Source: Spirochaetaceae bacterium (GTDB lineage: Bacteria > Spirochaetota > Spirochaetia > DSM-27196 > SKKC01). From it: a DNA stretch of 34,509 bases. The stretch lies in contig RECN01000019.1 in assembly GCA_007694005.1 (NCBI GenBank), positions 1-34,509 of the forward strand. The letters are read 5' to 3'. Positions 1 through 8,293 of the stretch are shown here, in pieces. A program made the position numbers and the translations under genes. Numbering within the stretch: the stretch's first letter is position 1; every line of letters begins with the position of its first letter. The notes below the pieces were generated by a model. It was not told where the DNA came from and did no database searches. It was given only the letters and a program-made list of their open reading frames with translations.

Positions 1-498
1 CCGCGCGGTCGCGAGAATGCTCTGTTCATCGCCTCCCTGAAACAGCTTGAACGCCGCGTTGCCTCCGGGCCTCAGCATCGTTTCGGTGAGTGCGAGGGAT
101 GATTCGACTATCACTGCCGAGCGCGCCGTGTCGAGCGTGCGGTGGCCGCTTGTGTTTGGCGCGGCGTCACTCACAATGGTGTCAAAGGGCGCGTACTCGT
201 TCAGCATCGAATACTGCTCCGGTTCGGTAATGTCGGCGAGTAGGCACACGGCAGTGTTCCCCGCCCGCGAGAGTTCAGGAAGTTCCTTGCGATCCAGGGC
301 AACCACACGCCCTTCCTTTCCGGTAATCTCCAGAAGTCGGAGGGTCCAGCTGCCCGGGGATGCTCCGATATCGAGAACCCGGTCACCCCGTCGCACCAGT
401 CCGAAGCGGTGCTGCAGTTCGTCAAACTTGTATACGCTGCGGGCAGGAAAGCCCTCCTTGCGGGCCTGCTCGGTGTAGTGGTCCGGCTTGCGCTTCAT
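1..498 (-). CDS. rlmE: 23S rRNA 2'-O-methyltransferase RlmE/FtsJ (partial, 3' end off window)
   Basis: The reverse strand is open from an ATG at 498 to the window edge, giving 166 codons with no stop. The translation starts MKRKPDHYTEQARKEGF and has the FtsJ pattern: RSVYKFDEL with the first catalytic Lys at residue 24, the SAM-binding segment VLDIGASPGSW, the acidic strand VVALDRKEL, the motif SDAAPNTSG with the catalytic Asp, and NAAFKLFQG with the second catalytic Lys. The final Glu of the K-D-K-E tetrad would lie beyond base 1. In the known family this enzyme methylates the ribose of U2552 of 23S rRNA in the large subunit. The ATG lies 2 bases after the stop of the upstream decarboxylase, so the two genes are probably cotranscribed. 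A relative that methylates another RNA cannot be excluded. Confidence 0.93.
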   Translation of the reverse strand, partial: MKRKPDHYTEQARKEGFPARSVYKFDELQHRFGLVRRGDRVLDIGASPGSWTLRLLEITGKEGRVVALDRKELPELSRAGNTAVCLLADITEPEQYSMLNEYAPFDTIVSDAAPNTSGHRTLDTARSAVIVESSLALTETMLRPGGNAAFKLFQGGDEQSILATAR

Positions 499-500
499 GG

Positions 501-1712
501 CTATGAGACCGCAGCCGCCGGCTGTGCTTCAGGAGGCAGCACATAGGCTTCCAGCGGCGGAAATCCGTTGAAGTTCACCGAGCTGTAACTCTGCGTGTAC
601 GCGCCGGTTGAGAACACGTAGGCTCTGTCCCCGATGCGGCAGCTGTGAGGCATACGGTAGCGGTAATTCTGATACAGAATGTCCATACTGTCGCAGGTCG
701 GTCCTGCGAGTATGATCTCTTCGGACTTTCCGGCCTTGTCAAAATAGATCGGGTATCGGATTGCTTCGTTGAAGGTCTCTATGAGGCCCCCGAACATGCC
801 GACGTCAAGGTATACCCAGCGATACAGACCGTTCTTGGACTTCTTGGCTATGAGTACGATCTCCGAAACGATCACACCTGCGTCGGCCGTCATGCCCCGC
901 CCCGGCTCGATAAGGACTTCGGGCAGTACATCACCAAAATCCTCGTGCAGAAAGCGTTTGATCTCGCTGGCGTAGGTCTCCATGGGAAGCGTCGGATCAA
1001 CGTAGTTCGCTGGAAAGCCACCTCCTATATTGATCATGCTGAGTTGTATGCCTTCGTCACGAAGACAGGTAAAGAGGTACTTTGCGCGCGAGATTCCGTC
1101 GTCGTACTGACCGATGTCTCGCTGCTGGCTTCCTACGTGAAAGCTCAGTCCCCATGGTACAAGCCCCAGGTCACGCGCGCGTAGCGCAAGGTTATAAATC
1201 ACATCCGAGTGCGCGCCAAACTTTCTCGAAAGCGGCCAGTCGCTGCCGGAGCCCTCGGTTATCAGCCTGAAAAATACACGCGATCCCGGAGCGTGATCAG
1301 CAATATTCTGCGTATCCTCAAAGCTGTCGCTGCAGAAAACACGGACGCCTTTCTCGAAGAAATATGCAATGTCGGAGCGCTTCTTGATGGTGTTCCCGTA
1401 GCTCATGCGCGACGGGTCGACACCGAGTCGAAGCAGCTGATCGAGCTCGTAGCGGGTTGCCACGTCGAAGCTGCTGCCGAGATCGCGAAGAACTTCAATG
1501 ACCTCGTCCATGGGATTCGCCTTGACTGCATAGTAGACTTTGGCGAAGGGCATGGTCTTCTGAAAGAGTTTGTAGCGTTCCCTGATCAGATCGAGATCGA
1601 CAACGAGAAAGGGTGTCTCCCGACCCTGTGCGAAGTCCCGTATACGCGACATGCGTTCCGGATCGATATAGCGGTCAAGCGGAAAATAGTATGTTTCATC
1701 AATGGTATTCAC
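501..1712 (-). CDS. PLP-dependent ornithine/lysine decarboxylase (alanine-racemase fold)
   Basis: This is a fold-type III PLP decarboxylase of the ODC/lysine decarboxylase family (LdcA-like), which makes putrescine or cadaverine in the cytoplasm. Visible motifs are YYAVKANP with the PLP Lys (residue 64 from the GTG start), FHVGSQ with the ring-stacking His, INIGGGFP, EPGRGM (phosphate binding) and GPTCDSMD with the dimer-interface Cys-Asp. The length of 403 aa is normal. I start it at GTG 1712 because relatives begin just before the PLD...RIRDFA region and because a -10-like TACACT ends 9 bases upstream. In-frame TTG 1766 and ATG 1763 would add 17-18 residues but have no Shine-Dalgarno. Substrate (ornithine, lysine or both) cannot be read from sequence; diaminopimelate decarboxylase is less likely because the closest resemblance is to LdcA. 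Confidence 0.88.
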   Translation of the reverse strand: MNTIDETYYFPLDRYIDPERMSRIRDFAQGRETPFLVVDLDLIRERYKLFQKTMPFAKVYYAVKANPMDEVIEVLRDLGSSFDVATRYELDQLLRLGVDPSRMSYGNTIKKRSDIAYFFEKGVRVFCSDSFEDTQNIADHAPGSRVFFRLITEGSGSDWPLSRKFGAHSDVIYNLALRARDLGLVPWGLSFHVGSQQRDIGQYDDGISRAKYLFTCLRDEGIQLSMINIGGGFPANYVDPTLPMETYASEIKRFLHEDFGDVLPEVLIEPGRGMTADAGVIVSEIVLIAKKSKNGLYRWVYLDVGMFGGLIETFNEAIRYPIYFDKAGKSEEIILAGPTCDSMDILYQNYRYRMPHSCRIGDRAYVFSTGAYTQSYSSVNFNGFPPLEAYVLPPEAQPAAAVS

Positions 1713-1721
1713 GATTTCGAC

Positions 1722-1751
1722 AGTGTATCGCCAAAGGGTCGCCGTCGACAA
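1722..1751 (-). promoter_or_regulatory. Candidate leaderless promoter of the decarboxylase
   Basis: On the minus strand TTGTCG (1751-1746) is followed after 18 bases by TACACT (1727-1722). The expected transcription start falls within a few bases of GTG 1712, giving an mRNA with essentially no leader. The hexamers fit a sigma-70-type promoter only moderately. The same layout occurs for the divergent rhomboid gene. Confidence 0.4.
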
Positions 1752-1790
1752 TCTCAACAGCATCAAGTGTAATCAGTCACGTAATCGATG

Positions 1791-1820
1791 TTGCCGCAGG
1801 GATATCGCTTGGCGTACACT
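1791..1820 (+). promoter_or_regulatory. Candidate leaderless promoter of the rhomboid gene
   Basis: TTGCCG (1791-1796), an 18-base spacer and TACACT (1815-1820) precede ATG 1828 by only 7 bases, and no Shine-Dalgarno is present. The predicted transcript therefore starts at or very near the start codon. Confidence 0.4.
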
Positions 1821-1827
1821 GAGAGTC

Positions 1828-2472
1828 ATGAACAACAGAGTTTTGCTGCGTCGGCCCTTCGCCTATCGCCAGTATAACGCCGTCCTGTGGCTTGTCGGTG
1901 TAAACGTCCTTTTTTATGCAATCACAAATTTTCTGCCTGAATTCCTGTACCTTCTGGCAATGAACCCTCTTGAGACGATACGCAGGGGTATGTTCTGGCA
2001 ACCGTTTACCTACATGTTTGTGCACTCGCCGTTTGGCTGGGGGCATATTCTGTTCAACATGTTCGGTCTCTTCATTTTTGGGTCCCAGGTAGAGCGGCGA
2101 ATCGGTTCTACCGAGTTTCTGGTTTTCTACCTGTTCTCAGGCCTTGTTGCCGGACTGCTCTCGCTCGTCATTTACTGGATGACCGGCCTTGTGCAGATAC
2201 AGTTACTAGGAGCATCCGGAGCCGTCTTCGCGACGCTGCTCGCGTACGCGACGTTTTTCCCCGATTCGGTGATCTTTCTCTTCGCGATCATTCCAGTAAA
2301 GGCGCCCGTACTCGTGCTTGGGTTCACCGCGCTTGAACTGTTCAGGGGCCTCACGAGTCCGGGCAGTGGCGTCGCACATCTGACACATCTGGCCGGATTT
2401 CTCGCGGCCTTCGTGTATCTCCTGCTTCGCCTGAACATAAACTCTCTGCGGGTGTTTTTCGGGCGGGAGTAA
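1828..2472 (+). CDS. Rhomboid-family intramembrane serine protease
   Basis: A 214-aa polytopic membrane protein of the rhomboid family, which cleaves transmembrane segments of substrates within the inner membrane. The active-site Ser is in GASGA (S130) and the His in HLTHLAGF (H187). The conserved His and Asn of the oxyanion-stabilising helix are seen in GWGHILFNMFG (H73, N77). Six hydrophobic segments are visible, matching the basic bacterial rhomboid core with no extra domain. The open frame extends upstream, but that part is basic, Cys-rich and overlaps the divergent gene, so ATG 1828 is chosen. Its substrate is unknown. The next gene starts 11 bases downstream and is probably cotranscribed. 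Confidence 0.92.
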   Translation: MNNRVLLRRPFAYRQYNAVLWLVGVNVLFYAITNFLPEFLYLLAMNPLETIRRGMFWQPFTYMFVHSPFGWGHILFNMFGLFIFGSQVERRIGSTEFLVFYLFSGLVAGLLSLVIYWMTGLVQIQLLGASGAVFATLLAYATFFPDSVIFLFAIIPVKAPVLVLGFTALELFRGLTSPGSGVAHLTHLAGFLAAFVYLLLRLNINSLRVFFGRE

Positions 2473-2483
2473 GAAAGGGACCT

Positions 2484-3158
2484 GTGTACCGGCTATCCCG
2501 ATCGCTGATCCTGTACCTGATGCTCACTGCGGTTATTGTCGGTCAGGCTGCGGCCCGGGATATGATTCTGCAGGCCGAGTTGTGGGCCGAACTCGAGCCC
2601 TTTCTCTCGGAGGGCGAAAGCGCCTCCTGGGATGCAGAGCAGGCCGCGCTTCGTCTCCTTGAGACGGCTGCCTTCGTGTTTGCCGGGATGACCTACGGCT
2701 TCAACGTTCGCTACGTTCCGGCTGAACCGCTGCGCGGTGTGCGGGAGCAGGTTGATGTTGTCCCGCGGGCGGCGATCGTCCGGGGGGATCGCGGCCTTCG
2801 CACCCGGCAGATTCGTGAGGCTGATGGCCGTATCTACGGCGTTTTCTCCTTTCACCCGGACGAGGTGCAAAGCTCGTCGCGGTTGCGATTCCTGCGTTCC
2901 GACATCGCCCGGTCTGAAGGAATGGGCACAGCCGACTACTTCGCTGGGCCGGTGGCTGTACAGGAGGCGATACAGGCTGCAGTGGCACACGCGGTTCTCG
3001 CCGAGGCGCGTCGCGTGACTGCGAACAGGCCCGCCGAAATCGTTGCGGATGCAGTGCTCATCGAAGCTCCGCTTGTATCGATACGCAGCGGTGAGTATAC
3101 GGCTCGCGTACGCGTGTCCGTGCAATTCCGTGAGATCCGCGCGTACGAACTGTTCTAA
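2484..3158 (+). CDS. Predicted exported protein of unknown function
   Basis: A 224-aa protein starting at GTG 2484, preceded by AAGGGA at a good distance. The N-terminus has a signal-peptide shape: positive residues, then a hydrophobic run LILYLMLTAVIVG, then a likely cleavage site near AAA-RD. No Cys follows, so it is probably a soluble periplasmic protein and not a lipoprotein. The mature part alternates acidic and hydrophobic stretches and ends with a beta-rich segment (EYTARVRVSVQF). I recognise no catalytic motif or family. It lies between the rhomboid and SDR genes in the same direction, which suggests cotranscription but gives no function. Confidence 0.75.
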   Translation: MYRLSRSLILYLMLTAVIVGQAAARDMILQAELWAELEPFLSEGESASWDAEQAALRLLETAAFVFAGMTYGFNVRYVPAEPLRGVREQVDVVPRAAIVRGDRGLRTRQIREADGRIYGVFSFHPDEVQSSSRLRFLRSDIARSEGMGTADYFAGPVAVQEAIQAAVAHAVLAEARRVTANRPAEIVADAVLIEAPLVSIRSGEYTARVRVSVQFREIRAYELF

Positions 3159-3181
3159 TACGACCCGGACCGTGCTACAAT
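3153..3181 (+). promoter_or_regulatory. Possible internal promoter before the SDR gene
   Basis: A good -10-like TACAAT lies at 3176-3181, but the matching -35 position (TTCTAA, 3153-3158) is weak. If used, it gives a short leader containing the CAGGAG Shine-Dalgarno at 3188-3193. Confidence 0.25.
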
Positions 3182-3201
3182 CTCGCGCAGGAGTACAGTG
3201 C

Positions 3202-4011
3202 ATGTCCAGATTCTCGTTTCTGTCGGGTAAGACCGTCGTCATTACCGGCTCCAGTCGTGGTATAGGCCGCGAAACTGCTCATATCTGTGTTGAAGCCGGG
3301 GCGCGTGTCGTTATCCATGGCCGGAACGAGGCGAAACTGAACGAGGTCGCTGCTGCGCTCCTTGAAAAAGGTGGGGTGGTGCGAACGGTCGTCGGCGACA
3401 TCTGCGACCCACAAACCGCAGTGGATCTCAAGCAGGCAGCCGATGAGCTGTCGGGATGCGACATTCTTATCAATAACGCAGGGACATCGATGCGCGGACC
3501 TTTCAGTGACATACGTGCGGATGTGCTTGAGAGCGTAATGCGGACGAACGTCATTGGGTCGGCTGTTTCGACGCAGACCTTCCTCGCTGATCTCATATCG
3601 GTCCGTGGCAGCGTCATCTTCGTTTCCAGCGTCTCGGGTATGCGAGGTTTTCCCGGTATATCGATCTATTCAGCGGCGAAGATGGCGCTGACAGCCCTGG
3701 CGCAGTCCATCCGTGCCGAGACATCGGCGACCGGTCTTCATGTCGGAATCATGTACGTTGGCTTTACCGAGAATGATCCCGACAAGGAGATCTATAACGC
3801 GGATGGCTCAATCATGCACTCCAAGCGCAAGCACGACATGACGCAACGCGATGTTGCTGCCGAGATCCTTCTGCTCGCGGGACGGCGGAAATATCGTCGG
3901 ATTCTGACGCCGAAAGGCTGGCTGCTGCTGACGCTCGATCGCCTTGCTCCGCGTCTCGTCGACCATATCATAAACCGGTCCGGGGGCCGTTTTCACAGTC
4001 TCTTGAAGTGA
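3202..4011 (+). CDS. Short-chain dehydrogenase/reductase (SDR)
   Basis: A 269-aa classical SDR oxidoreductase using NAD(P)H. The Rossmann glycine motif is TGSSRGIG (residues 15-22). The structural motif NNAG follows, and the catalytic Ser and YxxxK are in SSVSG and YSAAK. Arg and Ser next to the glycine motif and the HGRN segment after the second strand favour NADP(H), as inference. ATG 3202 is chosen because CAGGAG stands about 8 bases upstream; the longer open frame upstream encodes Cys/Arg-rich sequence typical of non-coding frame. The stop lies 7 bases before the next gene. Substrate is unknown; the C-terminal region is hydrophobic, hinting at a lipid or other apolar substrate. Confidence 0.9.
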   Translation: MSRFSFLSGKTVVITGSSRGIGRETAHICVEAGARVVIHGRNEAKLNEVAAALLEKGGVVRTVVGDICDPQTAVDLKQAADELSGCDILINNAGTSMRGPFSDIRADVLESVMRTNVIGSAVSTQTFLADLISVRGSVIFVSSVSGMRGFPGISIYSAAKMALTALAQSIRAETSATGLHVGIMYVGFTENDPDKEIYNADGSIMHSKRKHDMTQRDVAAEILLLAGRRKYRRILTPKGWLLLTLDRLAPRLVDHIINRSGGRFHSLLK

Positions 4012-4018
4012 AGGGAGC

Positions 4019-5548
4019 ATGGTGAAGGTTTCACGCGTTCTCACGACAACCATCCTCGCTTTGACGGTGCTTGCTTCCTGTGCAACGGTGATCCCGACAG
4101 ATGAGTCTATGGACGAGGAAACGAGGTCGGAGCATGTGGACGATCGGGAACCGGGCTACGAGCCTGAGTTACCCGAGGAAGAGCCTCCGGCGGATCATCC
4201 GGAAGCACCACCGGACACCGTCCTGCCGGACGACGGGGAGCCGGTTCCTGACGACTCCTTTGAAGACCACCTCGGAGCCGCGGTATCGGTTCTTCCCCCG
4301 GATATTTTTGATGGTATGCCGGACGACGCGATGGAACTGCACGAGCCGCTGATTCTCGAGTCGCTGTCGTTTGATGATGAACGCATGAACGAGAACATGC
4401 GCCGGCAGCGCGCCGATCGGCTCGCTGCGCTGAGACTTGCCGAAATGACGCTCGAAGAGCAGATCGGGCAGATGATCATGCCTGCGTACATCTTTGACGC
4501 CGCATCACGGCCGGTGAGGTCCGTCACGGAGTTCATGCGGACCGAGATAGTCGATGTTCAGCCGGGTGGAATCATTCTGTTCGGGCAGAACATCGATAAT
4601 CCGCAACAGACGCGCAGTTTCGTCGACCATCTGCAGACGCTGACGTCGGTACCTCTGTTTATTGCCACCGACCAGGAAGGGGGTCTTGTCAGCAGACTGA
4701 CACAGAGTGCTGCAATGCCCGCGACCCGTTTTCCCTCGGCGCGTTTGATCGGCCGTACCGGTGATGTCGACTATGCCTACCGTGTGGGACAGGCCATAGG
4801 AAGCGAGATGCGTGCGCTCGGGATCAACATGAATCTCGCCCCGGTCGCCGACGTTCAGACCAACCCCCGCAATACCGTGATCGGCAGCCGGGCCTTCGGT
4901 GCAGACCCGGAGGTCGTCGCTGAAATGGTCGTGCAGATGGTCCGGGGGCTGCAATCGGAGTATATTCTTTCCGTTGTAAAGCATTTCCCCGGTCACGGTG
5001 ACAGCGATGAAGACAGTCATGTAGAGCGGGTCGTCCTGCTCCACGACAGAGAGCGTCTTTCATCGGTCGAGCTTGTTCCGTTCCGCCACGCGATCAGCGC
5101 TGGTGTCGACGGAGTCATGTCGGCACACATAGACTTGCCGAACATTTTCGGCAGTGATCTGCCGGTTACGCTCAACAGAACTGCGCTGGAAGGTCTCCTG
5201 CGCAGTGAGATGGGGTTTGAGGGTCTTGTTATAACCGACAGTCTCGTAATGGAGGCGGTAAGCGGTCGATTCTCTGGTGCGGAACTGGCGGTTGCATCAG
5301 TCGAGGCAGGCTCCGATATTCTGCTGCAGCCGCGAAACGCCGTTGTCGCAAGAGACGCGATACGGGATGCAGTTTTAAGCGGACGCCTTTCTTCGCGTCG
5401 TATACAGGAGTCGGCACACCGGATACTAGCGGCGAAGTACCGCAGCGGTGTCTTCGAGCCGGACCGCTGGCTGCCGGCGGACCAGTCTGCGCTCGGAAGC
5501 GAACGGCACCGGTTGCTGGTCGAAGAGATTCGCGCCGCTGCACAATGA
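4019..5548 (+). CDS. Lipoprotein beta-N-acetylhexosaminidase-like glycoside hydrolase family 3
   Basis: A 509-aa family 3 glycosidase related to NagZ, which removes beta-linked N-acetylglucosamine from peptidoglycan fragments or other glycans. A signal peptide ends in the lipobox LASC with the lipidated Cys at residue 21. A linker of roughly 90 residues rich in Glu, Asp and Pro follows, then the catalytic barrel. Hallmarks are the substrate segment ATDQEGG, the NagZ signature KHFPGHG (321-327) with D332-S333-H334 carrying the acid/base His, and the nucleophile Asp in GLVITDS (D407). Unlike cytosolic NagZ of enterobacteria, this protein should be anchored outside the cytoplasmic membrane, as in several Gram-positive homologues. 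AAGGGAG precedes ATG 4019. Confidence 0.9.
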   Translation: MVKVSRVLTTTILALTVLASCATVIPTDESMDEETRSEHVDDREPGYEPELPEEEPPADHPEAPPDTVLPDDGEPVPDDSFEDHLGAAVSVLPPDIFDGMPDDAMELHEPLILESLSFDDERMNENMRRQRADRLAALRLAEMTLEEQIGQMIMPAYIFDAASRPVRSVTEFMRTEIVDVQPGGIILFGQNIDNPQQTRSFVDHLQTLTSVPLFIATDQEGGLVSRLTQSAAMPATRFPSARLIGRTGDVDYAYRVGQAIGSEMRALGINMNLAPVADVQTNPRNTVIGSRAFGADPEVVAEMVVQMVRGLQSEYILSVVKHFPGHGDSDEDSHVERVVLLHDRERLSSVELVPFRHAISAGVDGVMSAHIDLPNIFGSDLPVTLNRTALEGLLRSEMGFEGLVITDSLVMEAVSGRFSGAELAVASVEAGSDILLQPRNAVVARDAIRDAVLSGRLSSRRIQESAHRILAAKYRSGVFEPDRWLPADQSALGSERHRLLVEEIRAAAQ

Positions 5549-5566
5549 GGGAGCGTACGACACAGT

Positions 5567-7066
5567 ATGAACGACAAGAGAGCAGCAGTTGTTGTAGGAG
5601 CGGGTCTCGGAGGTCTGTCGGCGGCGATACGTCTGGCAGCCCGGGGCTGGCACGTCAGCGTGTATGAAGCCTCAGAAACGGTCGGGGGCAAAGCCGGCAC
5701 CATGGAGCAGGACGGGTATCGCTTTGATACCGGACCATCGCTGTTCACCATGCCGAATGTGTTCGAAGAGCTCTTTTCCGTCGCCGGGAGGGACATGGCC
5801 GATTACGTGAAGCTGATCCCGCTTCCCGAAATCTGCCGTTATTTTTTCGCCGACGGTGTTTCCTTCAGTGCCTGGTCGGATGAGGACCGCTTCGCACGCG
5901 AACTCCACGAGGCAACCGGGGAGGGAAGCGAGAACCTGGCACGCTTCCTGGCCTATTCCACACGCATACACTCTATAGCCGCCGACATGTTCCTGAACCG
6001 GAGTCTTCACGACTGGGCATCCTATCTGCGCCTCGGTTTCCTGAAGTCCCTGTTCCGGTTTCCGGGGATAGATCCGATGCGTACCATGGCCGAAGCGGTG
6101 GAACACTATTTTGAGACGCCGCACGCTCGTCAGCTGTTCGAGCGCTACGCGACCTACAATGGCTCAAGTCCGTTCCGAACGCCGGCAACCCTGAACATCA
6201 TACCTCACGTGGAGTACCGTGGTGGTGCGTACGCGGTGGCCGGTGGCATACACGAGATACCGAAGTCGCTGGAACAGGTGGCGCGAGAAATCGGTGTGCA
6301 CGTGCATCGGGGGAAGCACGTGGAGCGCATTACCTGGGCACAACAGGGTCGGCACCGTCGGGTGACTGGCGTCAGCGTGAACGGGACCCACGTCCCGGCG
6401 CAGGCGGTTGTCTGTAATGCCGACGTGACCGTGGCGTATCGTGATCTGCTCGCCGAGCCCGAAGCGCCGGAGCTCGTGCGACACGAATCGCTTGAACCGA
6501 GTTCTTCGGCCCTGGTTTTTTACTGGGGTGTCCGGCGAGTCTGTCCGGAGCTGTCTCACCACAACATATTTTTCTCGCGGGATTATCGAAAAGAGTTCGA
6601 GCAGATTTTCGACGAGCGGGTCTGTCCGGACGATCCGACCGTGTATGTGAACATCACGTCCAAGTCGAACCCCGGTGATGCGCCCGAGGACGGTGAAAAC
6701 TGGTTCGTGCTGATCAATGCCCCGTACGATGACGGTCAGGACTGGGCAGCCGAAACGGCACGGGTCCGAACGGTGGTCCTGGCGACCATTTCGTCGAGAT
6801 TAGGTGTGGATGTGGAACCTCATATAGAGACAGAACAGGCTATGACCCCCGCCGATATCGCTGAGCGTACGCGGAGCCATCGAGGGTCGCTCTACGGCAT
6901 TTCCTCAAACAGCAGGTCTGCCGCGTTCCTCCGGCATCCCAACAGATCAAAGCGGTATCGGGGACTGTATTTCTGTGGCGGCAGTTGTCATCCCGGTGGA
7001 GGCATGCCATTGGTCGTCAGTGGCGGAAAAATAGTTTCGGATCTGATTTTGCAGCACGAAAGTTAA
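5567..7066 (+). CDS. crtI: Phytoene desaturase-family FAD oxidoreductase (CrtI-like)
   Basis: A 499-aa flavoprotein of the CrtI family, which introduces double bases into phytoene or a related C30/C40 precursor at the membrane. The N-terminal dinucleotide fold is VVVGAGLGGLSAAIRLA, followed by the family segment GGKAGTMEQDGYRFDTGPSL. The C-terminal FAD-binding block GLYFCGGSCHPGGGMPLVVSGG is diagnostic. No phytoene synthase or cyclase is encoded nearby, so the exact step (crtI, diapophytoene desaturase, ketolase-like CrtO or another desaturase) is open and the symbol is a family assignment. The gene starts 18 bases after the GH3 gene. A purine-rich GAGGGAG lies 14 bases upstream of the ATG, farther than ideal. 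Confidence 0.85.
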   Translation: MNDKRAAVVVGAGLGGLSAAIRLAARGWHVSVYEASETVGGKAGTMEQDGYRFDTGPSLFTMPNVFEELFSVAGRDMADYVKLIPLPEICRYFFADGVSFSAWSDEDRFARELHEATGEGSENLARFLAYSTRIHSIAADMFLNRSLHDWASYLRLGFLKSLFRFPGIDPMRTMAEAVEHYFETPHARQLFERYATYNGSSPFRTPATLNIIPHVEYRGGAYAVAGGIHEIPKSLEQVAREIGVHVHRGKHVERITWAQQGRHRRVTGVSVNGTHVPAQAVVCNADVTVAYRDLLAEPEAPELVRHESLEPSSSALVFYWGVRRVCPELSHHNIFFSRDYRKEFEQIFDERVCPDDPTVYVNITSKSNPGDAPEDGENWFVLINAPYDDGQDWAAETARVRTVVLATISSRLGVDVEPHIETEQAMTPADIAERTRSHRGSLYGISSNSRSAAFLRHPNRSKRYRGLYFCGGSCHPGGGMPLVVSGGKIVSDLILQHES

Positions 7067-7076
7067 TCGATGCATG

Positions 7077-7102
7077 GCCTATCCCATTATTTGCTGATAG
7101 GC
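7077..7102 (+). other. Hairpin between the desaturase and pnt genes
   Basis: GCCTATC (7077-7083) and GATAGGC (7096-7102) form a perfect 7-bp stem with a 12-base loop, 10 bases after the desaturase stop. No T-run follows, so it is not a standard intrinsic terminator. It could stabilise or attenuate the transcript leading into pntA. Confidence 0.4.
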
Positions 7103-7143
7103 TGCCGATGTTCATCAATGAACTGGAAAAGGAGTGTCTCATC

Positions 7144-8286
7144 ATGATTGTAGGTGTGCTCAAGGAAACAGCACCCGGGGAGAAGCGTGTCGCCGTGATT
7201 CCGGCGCATGTATCTCTTCTTGCGAAGCTCGGCTGTGAAGTAAAGGTCGAGAAGGGCGCCGGTGTTCAGGCCGGCTATGCGGACAGCGAATACGAAGAGA
7301 AAGGGGCGGTCATCGCGGACCGAGCCTCCATAACAGCCGGGAGTCAGATCGTGTCGACGGTACGCTGCGCTTCGGGTGCCGACGGTGGTGCCGATCTCGA
7401 CGTCGGTCATGAAGGGCAGGTCTGGGTTGGCATCGCCGATCCCTTCCGCAGCCACGCTTCGTTCGATACGCTCGTAAAACAGAAGGGCTCGCTGCTGTCG
7501 ATGGAGCTCATTCCGCGTATCACGCGGGCACAGAGCATGGATGTGCTCTCGTCCATGGCGAACCTCGCCGGGTATCAGGCGGTTCTGACTGCCGCAACAA
7601 CCCTGCCGAAGATGTTCCCCATGATGATGACTGCAGCGGGAACGATCGTACCGGCGAAGGTGTTCATCGTCGGCGTGGGCGTCGCGGGGCTTCAGGCGAT
7701 TGCAACCGCACAGCGTCTCGGAGCGATCGTCAGCGCGTACGATGTCCGAAGCGCCGCAAAAGAGCAGGCGGAGAGCCTCGGGGCGAAGTTCGTGCAACTC
7801 GACCTCGGCGAAGGCGCCGAAGGCTCGGGCGGCTATGCAAAGGAAATGGACGAAGCCTTCTACGAGAAACAGCGGGAAATGATGAAGAGCGTGCTCGCGG
7901 ACAGCGACGTGGTCATTACGACCGCTGCCGTTCCCGGCAAGCCGGCACCGAGACTCGTGACTGAGGAAATGGTCGCCGGAATGCAGCCGAACTCGGTTAT
8001 TATCGATCTTGGTGCAGAACGGGGGGGCAACTGCGAGCTGACCAGGCCGGGTGAAACCGTCACAGCTCACGGGGTAACCATCGTCGGTCCGCTGAACCTT
8101 GTCTCACAGATGGCCGGTAGCGCATCGCAGCTGTACAGCAAGAACATGGTCACCTACCTGCAGAACGTTATCGCCGACGGCGAACTCACCCTCGACCTGT
8201 CCGACGAGATTACTGACGCCACCCTTGTCATTCACAACGGTGAGATTCGTGGACAGTATCTGAAGTCGGCTTACGGAAAGGAGTAA
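7144..8286 (+). CDS. pntA: NAD(P) transhydrogenase subunit alpha part 1 (NAD-binding domain I)
   Basis: A 380-aa soluble domain I of proton-translocating transhydrogenase, which binds NAD(H) and passes hydride to NADP(H) in domain III. It begins MIVGVLKETAPGEKRVA, typical of PntA and the related alanine dehydrogenases; the nucleotide fold is VGVGVAGLQAIATA, and the family block MDVLSSMANLAGY is present. The protein ends after domain I, so this is the split (pntAA) form and not the fused alpha subunit of E. coli. ATG 7144 is chosen because AAAAGGAG precedes it and because the alanine-dehydrogenase-like N-terminus begins here. It heads the three-gene transhydrogenase operon. Confidence 0.95.
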   Translation: MIVGVLKETAPGEKRVAVIPAHVSLLAKLGCEVKVEKGAGVQAGYADSEYEEKGAVIADRASITAGSQIVSTVRCASGADGGADLDVGHEGQVWVGIADPFRSHASFDTLVKQKGSLLSMELIPRITRAQSMDVLSSMANLAGYQAVLTAATTLPKMFPMMMTAAGTIVPAKVFIVGVGVAGLQAIATAQRLGAIVSAYDVRSAAKEQAESLGAKFVQLDLGEGAEGSGGYAKEMDEAFYEKQREMMKSVLADSDVVITTAAVPGKPAPRLVTEEMVAGMQPNSVIIDLGAERGGNCELTRPGETVTAHGVTIVGPLNLVSQMAGSASQLYSKNMVTYLQNVIADGELTLDLSDEITDATLVIHNGEIRGQYLKSAYGKE

Positions 8287-8293
8287 CAACAGT

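Noticed and set aside
3043-3201. Upstream extension of the SDR gene
   Set aside because: Overlaps the exported-protein gene and encodes no conserved sequence; ATG 3202 has its own ribosome binding site.
7087-8070. A 327-codon minus-strand open frame opposite pntA
   Set aside because: Composition is Cys/His/Arg-rich with no family pattern, and pntA on the other strand is unmistakable.
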